A stretch of DNA of 64,000 nucleotides. Source: Shimia sp047124445. Lineage in GTDB: Bacteria; Pseudomonadota; Alphaproteobacteria; Rhodobacterales; Rhodobacteraceae. Below are positions 47,668 through 56,713 of this stretch, piece after piece (the stretch's first letter is position 1; each line of letters begins with the position of its first letter). The translations under genes and the position numbers were made by a program. The DNA lies in NCBI RefSeq assembly GCF_047124445.1, contig NZ_CP138921.1, forward strand, positions 1-64,000. The letters are read 5' to 3'. The notes below the pieces were generated by a model. The model was not told the origin of the DNA and made no database searches. It was given only the letters and a program-made list of their open reading frames with translations.

Positions 47668-49197
47668 TCACGATCTCCCTTGGTTTTCATATGCGTCTCT
47701 GAAATCTGCGCCGACTTCGCCCAGGAACCGCTCTTCCGCGGCGCGGGCAATTTCGCCGTAACGATCGACGTAGAGCTGCCACATCTTTGCACTTGAGCCG
47801 CCGGCGAGAAGCTTCTCTATCAACCCGGCGTCTTGCATTTCGCGTTCAATCGCATCGGGGTCAAAGCTGTCGATCATACGGCGTAGGGCGGTTTGCAGCG
47901 CGGTCCATGTGCGCACCTGATGGTCGTTCAGATCGCGGAAAGCCCAGTTCACGGCGTCTTCGGGCGCGAGATACCCTTCTCCGCGTGGTTGAAGAAGGGC
48001 CGACAGTCCGTCATCAGTTGTGGCCAGGAATTTCAAGGGGTTCACGTTGGCGCTGGCGATGATTGTTTGGGCCACGCGCACGCGGTTTTTTTCTTCGGCA
48101 CGTGTGCGTAGGAGGGCCATAACGCCCTCGACCAGCGCGCGCAGGCAACGTCCTATGCGCTCCATTTCTTCCTCGCTGGCCTCGAGGGACATTGGCGTCG
48201 ATGATAAACCCATGCCGCGAAAAAAGGCTTCTCGCAGAGCGACGTCAGTGCCTGAAGGTGCAAGCGGAACCTGTGCCGATGCGGAGGGCGTATCAGTGCT
48301 CTTTGGTGAAGTCTCCTCCGTATTTTCGTATACTGGTGCATTGGTGTGTATCGCTGCTTGCGCTGGGCGCTGGTCCCTTTTGGGGGGAGACGCTTGAGCG
48401 GCAGCGTTTTCGCTGAGCCCAAATGGGTCGCTTGACGATGGTGGGGGCGGCTTCTGCGGAGGGTGTTCCTCGGTTCTTTTTGGGGGCTCGCCGCGGGTAC
48501 GGCTTCGATTATTGCCAGTGGAATCTGTAGGTTGCCAAAAATCGTTCTCTGCGGCTGTGGTAGGTTCGGTGACGGGTGTATCGCTGAAGTAGCTGCCAAA
48601 TCCTCCGTTCTTGCTTTTCTCTTCTTTTGGTTCTTGGGGAGTTGCCCGTGGAGCTCCACGCAGATCGAGATCAAATGGATCGTCTTGATCCAAGGGGCGA
48701 GGTGGCGGAGATTCTTCACGATCTTGACTTTCGTCGCGGGTTTCTTCTCGCAACCCAAACGGGTCGGGTAAACTGTCCGGGCGTTTTTTTGGTGTGGGCG
48801 CGACCTCTTCTGCGCCAAATTCGAAGGAAAACACGCCTGCCCCGGAGCGATTGGGTGATGGTTGATCCTGACCGCTACGCACGGTCATTTCTTCGATCCG
48901 CAGTACAAAATCACCCAATCTCAAACGCATGCCTGCATCGACGGGCACCGAATTTCCTGCGCCCACGGGATTGGCTGCATTGTCTATGAAAAGTCCACCT
49001 GACGATGCGTCTGTCACGATGATACGTCCGCGTTCTTCGGTGATGATGGCATGGCTGCGTGAGACAAACTTGTCGGGATCATCAATTTGCCAATCGGCAT
49101 CCGCGCCCCGACCAATCACCAAACGGCCCCCTCCAAATTCTTTTTCGGAGACCAACTGTGGATGGGGCGCGTTTTCCAATACAAACCTGAGAGTCAT
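47668..49197 (-). CDS. tagH: TagH (Fha) FHA-domain scaffold protein
   Basis: 509 residues. The N-terminal FHA domain (about 1-105) has LVIGRGADADWQID, FVSRSHAIITEE and SSGGLFIDNA, the phosphothreonine-binding loops. Then comes a long Pro/Ser/Asp/Glu-rich disordered linker (about 115-320). The C-terminal domain (about 330-505: AFFRGMGLSS, ERIGRCLRALVEGVMALLRTR, PEDAVNWAFRDLNDHQ) is the TagH domain found in T6SS Fha proteins. It would be switched by PpkA/PppA phosphorylation and bound by TagF. It overlaps tssG by 4 bases (ATGA). Confidence 0.94.
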   Translation of the reverse strand: MTLRFVLENAPHPQLVSEKEFGGGRLVIGRGADADWQIDDPDKFVSRSHAIITEERGRIIVTDASSGGLFIDNAANPVGAGNSVPVDAGMRLRLGDFVLRIEEMTVRSGQDQPSPNRSGAGVFSFEFGAEEVAPTPKKRPDSLPDPFGLREETRDESQDREESPPPRPLDQDDPFDLDLRGAPRATPQEPKEEKSKNGGFGSYFSDTPVTEPTTAAENDFWQPTDSTGNNRSRTRGEPPKRTEEHPPQKPPPPSSSDPFGLSENAAAQASPPKRDQRPAQAAIHTNAPVYENTEETSPKSTDTPSASAQVPLAPSGTDVALREAFFRGMGLSSTPMSLEASEEEMERIGRCLRALVEGVMALLRTRAEEKNRVRVAQTIIASANVNPLKFLATTDDGLSALLQPRGEGYLAPEDAVNWAFRDLNDHQVRTWTALQTALRRMIDSFDPDAIEREMQDAGLIEKLLAGGSSAKMWQLYVDRYGEIARAAEERFLGEVGADFRDAYENQGRS

Positions 49198-50261
49198 CCG
49201 GCCAATCTCCTTGACGTGTTGTTGGCAGGGGCAGGTCGGCCAGCGAGATCACTAAACGCGAGATCTTCGGCGCCCTTTGTAGGATCGGGTGCAAGCCAAC
49301 TGGTGCGGCCGAGCTGGCTGTGCCCCAATTGGGCGGCAGGTACTTCGCCGGCGGCGAGAACAAGCCGCAAAGAAAAGACGGTTTCGCGTCCTGCGGCAAA
49401 CAGGACCGAATGATGCAGACGTTCCCAAGTTACCGTGCTTTCCAGAAACTGGTTGAATTGCTCTTGCGTGAGTGGGCCAAGACGAATTTCCGCTTGATCT
49501 GCTCGATCAAAAAACCGCGCGCCCATGACTGCGGCGGTTCCAAGAGCAGCATGAGCCTGCCCCAACTGCGACTGTAAGTGTTTCGGAATGTCGACCCAAC
49601 GGCCAGTGAATTCCTCCAAGGAAACGGGCACACCCACCACGGTTTCCAGGAAGGCGGTGAGCCGTTCCGGGCTTCGGGCTTGAAGCGCAAGCGAGGTGGC
49701 ATGGCGCAACTTTGCGCCTTCAAGATGGTGATCGGGGCTGACAGTGCCGGGCAAGCCCTGACCCGCGAGGGAACGCATCAGAGCGGTGACCCTACCTCCG
49801 TCGCCAAAAGCCACATGGATGTCGGCGCGGGCATCCGCCCAGGCCCGCCAATACAATGCGATTACCCGGTGCTGTAGCATATTGATGAAATCAAGAAAGG
49901 CCTTGTCCGCAGCGGCGCCTTCTCCTTCGCCAGCAAACCACCGATTGGACATCCGGGCCATGATCCAGCGGGTTAGATGCAAAGGCATCGGGCCTTCAGG
50001 TCCTATCAAGCCAAGCACGTTGCTATCGATCCGTATTGGTGTGTTTTCCGATCCAGGTGTGAGCGCTTCAACATCACTGGCGGCAAAATTCATGCGCGGG
50101 AGTTGTCCGAGACGTGCGGGTTCTTTGGACGCGTCGCCTGAGCGACCAAAACGTGTCGCTTCAGTTTCGAGTTGTCGCAACAACTCGAAGAAGTCCATCC
50201 TGCCTATGCTGTCTGCAAGCGCGTCTAAATCAGCGCGCGTGTGCCCGGCGTCATCGGCCAT
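49194..50261 (-). CDS. tssG: T6SS baseplate protein TssG
   Basis: 355 residues. Family features are MDFFELLRQLE, IRIDSNVLGLIGPEGPMPLHLTRW, FLDFINMLQHRVIALYWRAWADAR and the later SPERLTAFLETVVGVPVSLEEF, then RFFDRADQAEIRLGPLTQEQF. TssG forms the baseplate wedge with TssF and TssE. It overlaps tssF by 37 bases and tagH by 4, so it is in a tight operon. A downstream start for TssG is possible but the early residues are family-like. Confidence 0.95.
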   Translation of the reverse strand: MADDAGHTRADLDALADSIGRMDFFELLRQLETEATRFGRSGDASKEPARLGQLPRMNFAASDVEALTPGSENTPIRIDSNVLGLIGPEGPMPLHLTRWIMARMSNRWFAGEGEGAAADKAFLDFINMLQHRVIALYWRAWADARADIHVAFGDGGRVTALMRSLAGQGLPGTVSPDHHLEGAKLRHATSLALQARSPERLTAFLETVVGVPVSLEEFTGRWVDIPKHLQSQLGQAHAALGTAAVMGARFFDRADQAEIRLGPLTQEQFNQFLESTVTWERLHHSVLFAAGRETVFSLRLVLAAGEVPAAQLGHSQLGRTSWLAPDPTKGAEDLAFSDLAGRPAPANNTSRRLAG

Positions 50262-52105
50262 GTCACCTCCGTCTGATGTTGGGAAAGTCGCGTGCGGGTC
50301 CGCACAAAGGAATTGATGCTTGTGTGGCGTGCAAACAGTTGTGCCAGTAGGGCTGACAGCAATAGTCGGGAGCCACCGGAAAGCACGCCGTCATCCACTT
50401 CGAGCGTGATGTCGGTGCCGTGGCCAAAGCAGATTGGCCCGGGGCGAGCGATGCGTTCAATCAACCGTTTGGATGTAACACGCGTGATGGATTGGCCGTG
50501 GCGGGCCAGTTTCGGGTCGCCACGCCCAGCATAAAGTTGAATGAGTGCGCGCAGGGGCTCGGCATTTTTTTCGTCAGCGGCCAGTGAGATGTGGTTCAGG
50601 GAGAGTTGCGAAATCCAGCGCCACGTCAGGTCGTCCATGCGCTCCTCTCCGCCCACGCCCGAGGGAAGGGTCGCGCGCAGAGAGGGGCGGGGGCGCCGCA
50701 TCGGGCGCAGCAGTGTGACACCTGTCACAGGATCGCCGGTTTCGACGCTGAGACGGGGGGTGTCATCCAGTATAGGCAGGTCGCGATTGGTGCATAGCGC
50801 CCGGATGTCCACACGACGGATCGGTTTTACGCCTTTGCGATGAGCCGGGATTGCGACGGAGATATAAAGATCATCGCCGGTGTAACTGGAGCGTGTCTGA
50901 CCGCGACGGAGTTCGTCCGTGTTTGGGCGACGGGGGCGTCGCTCACAGGCGTAGACATGGCCGCTGTCGGCTTGTTGCTCGACAGAAAATAGTGGGGTGA
51001 TCTGGGCCTGGGGACCTTGGACCTCGCCATCCTCCATGCGCATTAATCGGTAAATCTCATAATCCCAGGGACGGGTGCGGTCCGCGTGTACAATATGGCT
51101 GGAGCGGTGGATTTTGAGATCCACCAAGTTGCACTCATGCTCAAAAAGGTTGACCAGGGGCGTGGCAAAAAGGTGGAAATCCTCGGCTTTGATCTCGGCC
51201 AAAGAGGGATCCGATTGGCGTAGTAGGACTATCAGTTCCAGTTTGCGTTTGGACGTTTTACGGACGGCGGATGCAAGGTTCTTAAAGCGCGCGGCATAGA
51301 ACCTTTCCGGCATTAAAAAGTACTCCCGTAACAGGCGGTAGCCTTCGAAAGAAGACCGCACACGGGGCAACAAAGCCTCGCGGTCAGAGATGCCGATCAT
51401 TTGCGGGCTTGGCATCTCTGAAAAAGGCGCGGTTATAGCGTCGGAGGGGCGAGCCAATACAGGGCCACCAAAGCCAAAGAAGGCATCAAAAACAGCACCG
51501 CCACGTCCGCTGGCGCCATAGTAAATGTCTAGCTGGTCTAGAGACAGTTCAGAGAGGCTCCCGGCGCCGCGGCGTTCCAGTGTGATGCGAATACCAGCCT
51601 CATGGTCGCGCAACTGGGTGTCGCTCACTCCGGCTTGCACAAGCGCACCGCGGTCCTGCAAAAACTCCGCGCTAGAGATTTTGATCGGCCATAGGTGTAC
51701 AGCTTGGCTGCTGGTGTAGGTGGCTCGGGTTTGCAGCCCTTCACGCAAAGAGGCAATGAAGCGCGTACCGCGTGCCATCACATGACCGTCGATCATGCGA
51801 TCGACCTGGGGGCCGGGTTCAATTGTCGCCATGGTCATTGCTGGAGCCGGGCCAGCCAAATCGGGATAAAGTGCATCAAGAAGGTTGCGGACGTAGCGGG
51901 AGCTTTCTCCATCCACTTTGAGACGCGTACGCGCCGACAAGTACGCGACGCCTTCGAGCAGGCGTTCAACATAAGGATCAGGGCACGGCACGGACGCAAT
52001 AGAAAGATTGCCGGCCACATTGGGGTGAAGTGTGGCGAACTCCTTGGCGAGCGATCGGATGTGGCCCAACTCTTCTTCGTAATACTCTAGGAAGGCTTGA
52101 TCCAT
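50225..52105 (-). CDS. tssF: T6SS baseplate protein TssF
   Basis: 626 residues. It begins FLEYYEEELGHIRSLAKEFATLHPNVAG, then DPYVERLLEGVAYLSARTRLKVD, and RYVRNLLDALYPDLAGPAPAM, all standard TssF motifs, with later YRLLREYFLMPERF and LRPMRRPRPSLR. Full family length. TssF is the large wedge component. The stop codon of tssE shares a base with the tssF ATG (TAATG), so translation is coupled. Confidence 0.96.
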   Translation of the reverse strand: MDQAFLEYYEEELGHIRSLAKEFATLHPNVAGNLSIASVPCPDPYVERLLEGVAYLSARTRLKVDGESSRYVRNLLDALYPDLAGPAPAMTMATIEPGPQVDRMIDGHVMARGTRFIASLREGLQTRATYTSSQAVHLWPIKISSAEFLQDRGALVQAGVSDTQLRDHEAGIRITLERRGAGSLSELSLDQLDIYYGASGRGGAVFDAFFGFGGPVLARPSDAITAPFSEMPSPQMIGISDREALLPRVRSSFEGYRLLREYFLMPERFYAARFKNLASAVRKTSKRKLELIVLLRQSDPSLAEIKAEDFHLFATPLVNLFEHECNLVDLKIHRSSHIVHADRTRPWDYEIYRLMRMEDGEVQGPQAQITPLFSVEQQADSGHVYACERRPRRPNTDELRRGQTRSSYTGDDLYISVAIPAHRKGVKPIRRVDIRALCTNRDLPILDDTPRLSVETGDPVTGVTLLRPMRRPRPSLRATLPSGVGGEERMDDLTWRWISQLSLNHISLAADEKNAEPLRALIQLYAGRGDPKLARHGQSITRVTSKRLIERIARPGPICFGHGTDITLEVDDGVLSGGSRLLLSALLAQLFARHTSINSFVRTRTRLSQHQTEVTWPMTPGTRALI

Positions 52106-52839
52106 TAGGTGCCCTCCAACTCGGTTGTGGCCTGACCGCTGTCCAGATCGATGGCGGTTGACAGGCGTAGCCGCTCGGGTGCTGGCGACATCAACAATAG
52201 GCCGTCGATCTCAATACGCATGCCTGATTTACTACCGACCTTGACCTTCACGCGTAGACTGTCAGGCCGTAGCCGCGGTTCGAAAACCGTGAGCACCTCG
52301 CGCAATTCCCGGGCCAAAAGGTCTGTATCAAAATCGCTACCGAGTTTGCCGGAAAAAGACGGCACACCATAATTCACCACAGAGCGCCGCACTTCGGGAA
52401 AGTCCTCCAAAATCTGCGACGGGCTATCGTATCTGCGTGCCTCTTTCTCCGTGAACAAATAGTCCGCCTCCAGTCTTTCGATATTAAAAAGCATCTCAAT
52501 GTCGCGTCGGACCGCCTCGCGTAATACATCTGGTGTCACGACCACGCCGCCATCCCGAAGCCGTCTCAGTGCCGCTTGCCGGGATAAATAACGATGTGCG
52601 AGCGCACGACCGTCGTCATCCAGGTCCGGATGTGCTGCAATGGTGCGAGCCTCTCCCGCAATCAGCTTGTCAACGGTGGCCTCATCACCCTTGAGTACAC
52701 GGGACAACTCTTTGCGCAGCCCTTGGGTTTCCGCCAAAAGCCCCGGCAAATCATCAATTAGCCTGTCCCACAGTGAGGGCTGAACGGCCTCCTGCAGAGC
52801 TGCAGGAGGAGTGTCGTGATCAGCGACCATGGCGAGCAT
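52105..52839 (-). CDS. tssE: TssE (gp25-like) with internal insertion
   Basis: 244 residues, longer than the usual 150-180. The family N-terminus PSLWDRLIDDLP and the block VLREAVRRDIEMLFN are separated by about 70 extra residues (GLRKELSRVLKGDEATVDKLIAGEAR, DGRALAHRYLSRQAALRRL). The gp25 core follows: VRRSVVNYGVPSFSG, LLARELREVLTVFEPRLRPDSLRV and MRIEIDGLLLMSP. TssE initiates sheath polymerisation at the baseplate. The insertion may be a Roseobacter-type feature, which is an inference. It lies 12 bases downstream of hcp. Confidence 0.9.
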   Translation of the reverse strand: MLAMVADHDTPPAALQEAVQPSLWDRLIDDLPGLLAETQGLRKELSRVLKGDEATVDKLIAGEARTIAAHPDLDDDGRALAHRYLSRQAALRRLRDGGVVVTPDVLREAVRRDIEMLFNIERLEADYLFTEKEARRYDSPSQILEDFPEVRRSVVNYGVPSFSGKLGSDFDTDLLARELREVLTVFEPRLRPDSLRVKVKVGSKSGMRIEIDGLLLMSPAPERLRLSTAIDLDSGQATTELEGT

Positions 52840-52851
52840 CCTGCGTCAGGG

Positions 52852-53340
52852 TTAGACCCCGGCCGCGATGTCGTAGGTGATTTCATGTTCGTCGCCGGCA
52901 GAGTGGTCTTCTTCCTGAACTGTGTATTTGACGGTTACGTTCTCAAATACGGCGCCCAGCACCTCTTCAACCAGCTGGCCGCCTTCATCTTCACCGACAC
53001 CAATCATTTCAAACTTGGAAATGGTGACGTTTTCCATGGTGATGTGCAGATAGTCGATGTGGGCATCACCAGAGTCTTTGCGGAGGAATAGCTCCCATTT
53101 GGCAAAGGACTTGCCCTGCATACAGGCCAAAGCCAGATAGGGTGACGCCGCATCCAGATGCTTTTTCATCAGCAGCGCGTCGACCTGCGCGCGGGCGCGC
53201 GCGCGACCCTTACCAATTTGTGCCGCAGACCCCTGTTCGATGTTCCACGAAATGTCGTGAACATCAATCTGGTCCTCGTGATCGACCCTTTGGCTTTCAC
53301 CGGGAATTTCTTCGATACTCAGATAACCTGTTAGTGCCAT
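52852..53340 (-). CDS. hcp: Hcp tube protein (TssD)
   Basis: 162 residues. It has the Hcp fold markers GYLSIEEIPGESQRVDHEDQ, DISWNIEQG, DALLMKKHLDAASPYLALACMQGK and a terminal strand series VTVKYTVQEEDH. Hexamers stack to form the inner tube. It lies in the main minus-strand operon between tssC (30 bases upstream) and tssE. Confidence 0.96.
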   Translation of the reverse strand: MALTGYLSIEEIPGESQRVDHEDQIDVHDISWNIEQGSAAQIGKGRARARAQVDALLMKKHLDAASPYLALACMQGKSFAKWELFLRKDSGDAHIDYLHITMENVTISKFEMIGVGEDEGGQLVEEVLGAVFENVTVKYTVQEEDHSAGDEHEITYDIAAGV

Positions 53341-53370
53341 TTGATTTCTCCATTTTACTGGTTACGAAAA

Positions 53371-54879
53371 TCAGGATTTGACGGAAGGCAACTCCGATAC
53401 GAGACGTAGAGAGGCGTTGATACCTTCCAGTTGATAGTGGGGGCGTAGGAAAAAACGGGCGTTGTAATACCCTGGTCGCCCCTCGACGCTGTCCACTTGA
53501 ACTTCGGCTGCCGCCAAGGGGCGCTTTGCTTTGGCCGCATCATCCGCCATGGCCGGGTTGGCCAACACATAGCGGTTGATCCACTCGCTGAGCCAGATCT
53601 GCATATCTCCGCGTTCTTTGAACGTGCCGACCTTGTCACGTGCGATCGCCTTAAGGTAATGGGCAAATCGGCTGACCGGGAAAAGGTAAGGCAAGTTGGC
53701 TGAGAGGCGTTCATTGGCTTGGGCGTCCGGATCTACGAGGCGTCCGGCGCGCGCTTCGTCGTCTTGTAGGCTGTGTGCGCCGATAAAGGCCGCGACGTCC
53801 GTGTTCTTGCGGTGCAGGATTGGCATCATGCCCAGTTTGGCCAGTTCCGCTTCGCGACGGTCGTCAATCGCGATCTCGGTTGGGCATTTCATAGCCACAG
53901 ATCCATCATCCGTCGGGAAGGTATGGACCGGTAGGTTCATCACTGTACCACCAGATTCCACGCCACGGATTTGGGTGCCCCAACCAGAGATTTTGTGGCT
54001 GCGGTTGATGTTCACCCCCATGGCATAAGCCGCGTTCATCCAGGTGTAGTGGTCGTGCTTGCCATCAATGACTTCTTCGAAATCGAAGCCTTTGACCGGT
54101 ACGGTTTCGGCACCATACGGCAAGCGTCCTAGAACACGGGGCATGGCAAGCCCGATGTACCGCGCATCTTCGCTTTCTCGCAAAGACTGCCAACTGGCAT
54201 ATTCCGGGCTTGAAACGATCTGCTCCAGATCCTGTGGATTGGGCAGTTCTTGCCAGCTTTCCATGCGGAAGAGCTGCGGTGCGACGGCCGCAATGAACGG
54301 TGCGTGCGCGGAGGCTGCAATGCCGGAGATATTACGTAATAAGCCCACGTCTTTTGGTTTGTGGCTAAACTCATAGTCGCCCACAATTGCCCCAAATGGT
54401 TCACCACCCAGCATCGAGTATTCATCAGTGTAGACTTTTTTGAAGATCGGAGACTGGTCCCACATCTGACCTTCGTAGTCCTCTAGGTGATCGGCCAGCT
54501 CATCTTTCTTGATGTTGAGCACGCGGATCTTGAGTTTCTGATCGGTCTCGGTGTTGTTTATCAGATAGTGCAGACCACGCCATGAACCTTCCATTTTGGA
54601 AATTTCCGGCGCGTGTAAAATCTCGTTCATCTGATCCGACAGAATCTGATCGATGCCGCCAATCAGAGATTTGATGGATTTGATTGCATTTCCGGATATG
54701 GCTGTTGTGCCGGACCGTTCTTGCGCCGCAACTGCGAGATTGGACACCAAAGCCTTGAGCTTCTCGCCTTCCTTGTCTTTGACGCGGAAGTCTTTTTCCA
54801 GCAAATCACTGAATTCGCCAAGATCAAGCGCCTCAGCTTCTGCGGCGGCGCCACCGGTTTTGAGTTCTTCATCAGCCAC
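53371..54879 (-). CDS. tssC: T6SS sheath large subunit TssC
   Basis: 502 residues. Markers are MEGSWRGLHYLINNTETDQKL, IVGDYEFSHKPKDVGLL, APFIAAVAPQLF, LPYGAETVPVKGFDFEEV and the C-terminal LPYLFPVSRFAHYLKAIARDK, PGYYNARFFLRPHYQLEG. Full length and standard order. It forms the contractile sheath with TssB, whose gene ends 3 bases upstream. Confidence 0.97.
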   Translation of the reverse strand: MADEELKTGGAAAEAEALDLGEFSDLLEKDFRVKDKEGEKLKALVSNLAVAAQERSGTTAISGNAIKSIKSLIGGIDQILSDQMNEILHAPEISKMEGSWRGLHYLINNTETDQKLKIRVLNIKKDELADHLEDYEGQMWDQSPIFKKVYTDEYSMLGGEPFGAIVGDYEFSHKPKDVGLLRNISGIAASAHAPFIAAVAPQLFRMESWQELPNPQDLEQIVSSPEYASWQSLRESEDARYIGLAMPRVLGRLPYGAETVPVKGFDFEEVIDGKHDHYTWMNAAYAMGVNINRSHKISGWGTQIRGVESGGTVMNLPVHTFPTDDGSVAMKCPTEIAIDDRREAELAKLGMMPILHRKNTDVAAFIGAHSLQDDEARAGRLVDPDAQANERLSANLPYLFPVSRFAHYLKAIARDKVGTFKERGDMQIWLSEWINRYVLANPAMADDAAKAKRPLAAAEVQVDSVEGRPGYYNARFFLRPHYQLEGINASLRLVSELPSVKS

Positions 54880-54882
54880 GAC

Positions 54883-55416
54883 TTAGCCCTCCTCTTTTTC
54901 CGCTTCCACAGCCGCTTCGGCGGCTTGTTGGAGCAGTGGTTCGTTGTTGAGAAGCTGAGCGATGCGCTTTTCCGCATCCACCTTGCCATCCATGTAGCTC
55001 AGCAGTTCTTCTAGCTGACCACGCATCTTGAGCAGCTCAGCAAGCGCGGGCACCTGTTCGGCTATTTTGTCGGGTGCAAAGTCGCCCATATTTTTGAACG
55101 TGAGGTCGACAAAAAGCTCTTCGTCTTTTTCTTCTCCCTCTGCCGCAGGAAGCGTATTTGGAACCCGCGTTTTGACCCGCGGAGAGAGCGCTTCCATGAA
55201 CTTTCCAAAGCGGCCAGCGTCGGTTTCCACAAAAGCGCGGTCATTGATTGGTTTTTGGGCTTCGGGCGTTTCGCTTGCACCGGCTAGGTCGGCCATGACG
55301 CCCATGACAAACGGCAGTTCGATGGTTGTTGGGCTGCCGTAGTGTTCTACATCATAAGCGATTTGGACCCGCGGGGCCCGATTGCGCTCTATGACCTTCT
55401 GCTTACTCGTGTTCAT
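54883..55416 (-). CDS. tssB: T6SS sheath small subunit TssB
   Basis: 177 residues. Typical motifs are KVIERNRAPRVQIAYDVEHYG, ELPFVMGVMADLAG, DRAFVETDAGRFGKFMEALSPRVKTRVPN and LFVDLTFKNMGDFAPD. The C-terminal glutamate/alanine-rich tail (QQAAEAAVEAEKEEG) is usual. A GGAGG lies 11 bases before the ATG, slightly far. The tssA stop is 25 bases upstream. Confidence 0.97.
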   Translation of the reverse strand: MNTSKQKVIERNRAPRVQIAYDVEHYGSPTTIELPFVMGVMADLAGASETPEAQKPINDRAFVETDAGRFGKFMEALSPRVKTRVPNTLPAAEGEEKDEELFVDLTFKNMGDFAPDKIAEQVPALAELLKMRGQLEELLSYMDGKVDAEKRIAQLLNNEPLLQQAAEAAVEAEKEEG

Positions 55417-55441
55417 TCTTCAAAAGCCCTCCTTAGCAATG

Positions 55442-56578
55442 CTACTTTTTGCGGCTGTCTTCGACCCCCGCGATATTTCGAAATTCCTTCAGGCCAGACG
55501 GTGCGACTTCCTCCATCAGTTCCAGAAAATCCATTGCCACCATGCGTCGCATGCGCCGGGCGAGATGGGGGATGGGGCTGGACGGCTCCGTGCGCTCATA
55601 AAAATCCACGATCCGATCCAATGCGGATTCAACGTCTTCACGGGAATTGACCGCTGCAGAGGCCGTGGAAACAGCGTTGTGGTCTGTTGGCGCGGCACCG
55701 TTGGTCCGCACTGCGGAAGCGGCACTTGCACCGGCTTCGGGTTGTGGAGCGTTGTCATTGATCACTGCAATGGCGCTCTCTAATGTGGCTTTGATCTGCG
55801 CCAAATACTCGGCCATTTCCGACAGGGTGAGACCCGTTCCGTCGGTAATGGCGGACAGGTTTGCAAACTTCTCGACAAGAGCGGCAGTGCTGGTTTCACA
55901 CTCTGCAATGCTGGTGACCATCTGTGCCGCCGCCTCGCCGTCTTGATCGGCAAATAAGCGGGACGCTGCGTTAACCCGATTGACCAAGTCTTCATGTTTG
56001 GCGGAAAGAGCGTCTTTTTCATTCTGGCTAAGACCATCAGCAGCGCGACTGAGCATGTCATAGTTGCTGAGCGAAGCTTTGGCTAAATCGTCGCCAAAAA
56101 TGGCACCAATGCCGCGCGGATTGAGCACCACATCAAACTTTAGATCTCCAAGCAAACCGTTGTCGTCGTTTTCGAGCTGGCGCAGGGCATTGGCACGGGG
56201 CAGGGTGGCCATCTTTGGATCGTCCCGTTCGCGCAAGGCTGGATGCAGTGTGTCCCAATGCTGATCCAAGGTGTCGATCAGCAGTTTTAGACCAGTGTTG
56301 AGACCTTCAAATTCATTTTGCGCGTAGAGGGCTCGCACAACAATCACGAGCAGGCGCAGATCCCGCCCTTTCATTGCGAGCGCCGATGCGTCCGTTGCTA
56401 CAACTGTCCAATCAACATCCGGTGTTTTTGGATTGATTGACCCGTCGTCGTTCAGGCGATGTTCACGTCCGGCTGGCTGGACCATTCGCTCAAGAGAGTG
56501 AAATTCACTCTCATTTCTGAGTTCAATACCGGACGGAGAGTCCCCCTCTAGAGGTCCGAGGAGGCTGGAAATATCCAT
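55442..56578 (-). CDS. tssA: TssA (ImpA-type) baseplate/sheath assembly protein
   Basis: 378 residues. The ImpA N-terminal domain is clear: SSLLGPLEGDSPSGIELRNE, PKTPDVDWTVVATDASAL, DLRLLVIVVRALYAQNEFEGL, DQHWDTLHPALRERDDP. The C-terminal part (DRIVDFYERTEPSSPIPHLARRMRRMV, FLELMEEVAPSGLKEFRNIAG) is the short TssA type. TssA primes tail assembly. It is the first gene of the long minus-strand operon, with about 135 bases before it for a promoter. Confidence 0.94.
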   Translation of the reverse strand: MDISSLLGPLEGDSPSGIELRNESEFHSLERMVQPAGREHRLNDDGSINPKTPDVDWTVVATDASALAMKGRDLRLLVIVVRALYAQNEFEGLNTGLKLLIDTLDQHWDTLHPALRERDDPKMATLPRANALRQLENDDNGLLGDLKFDVVLNPRGIGAIFGDDLAKASLSNYDMLSRAADGLSQNEKDALSAKHEDLVNRVNAASRLFADQDGEAAAQMVTSIAECETSTAALVEKFANLSAITDGTGLTLSEMAEYLAQIKATLESAIAVINDNAPQPEAGASAASAVRTNGAAPTDHNAVSTASAAVNSREDVESALDRIVDFYERTEPSSPIPHLARRMRRMVAMDFLELMEEVAPSGLKEFRNIAGVEDSRKK

Positions 56579-56713
56579 GCCTCATTCTCCAAAATGAAAA
56601 AATTCTTAGCGACTTAAAACCCATCCAGCATCACAGAAGTTTATGATTCGAGCAAGTTTGGCTGAGCGTGGCGATTTCCGAGGCGTGTCAAATCAAACTA
56701 CTTTTGGTCAGTT

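Noticed and set aside
48153..48818. 221-codon minus-strand frame within tagH
   Set aside because: Alternative frame of the repetitive Pro/Ser-rich linker of TagH; basic low-complexity product.
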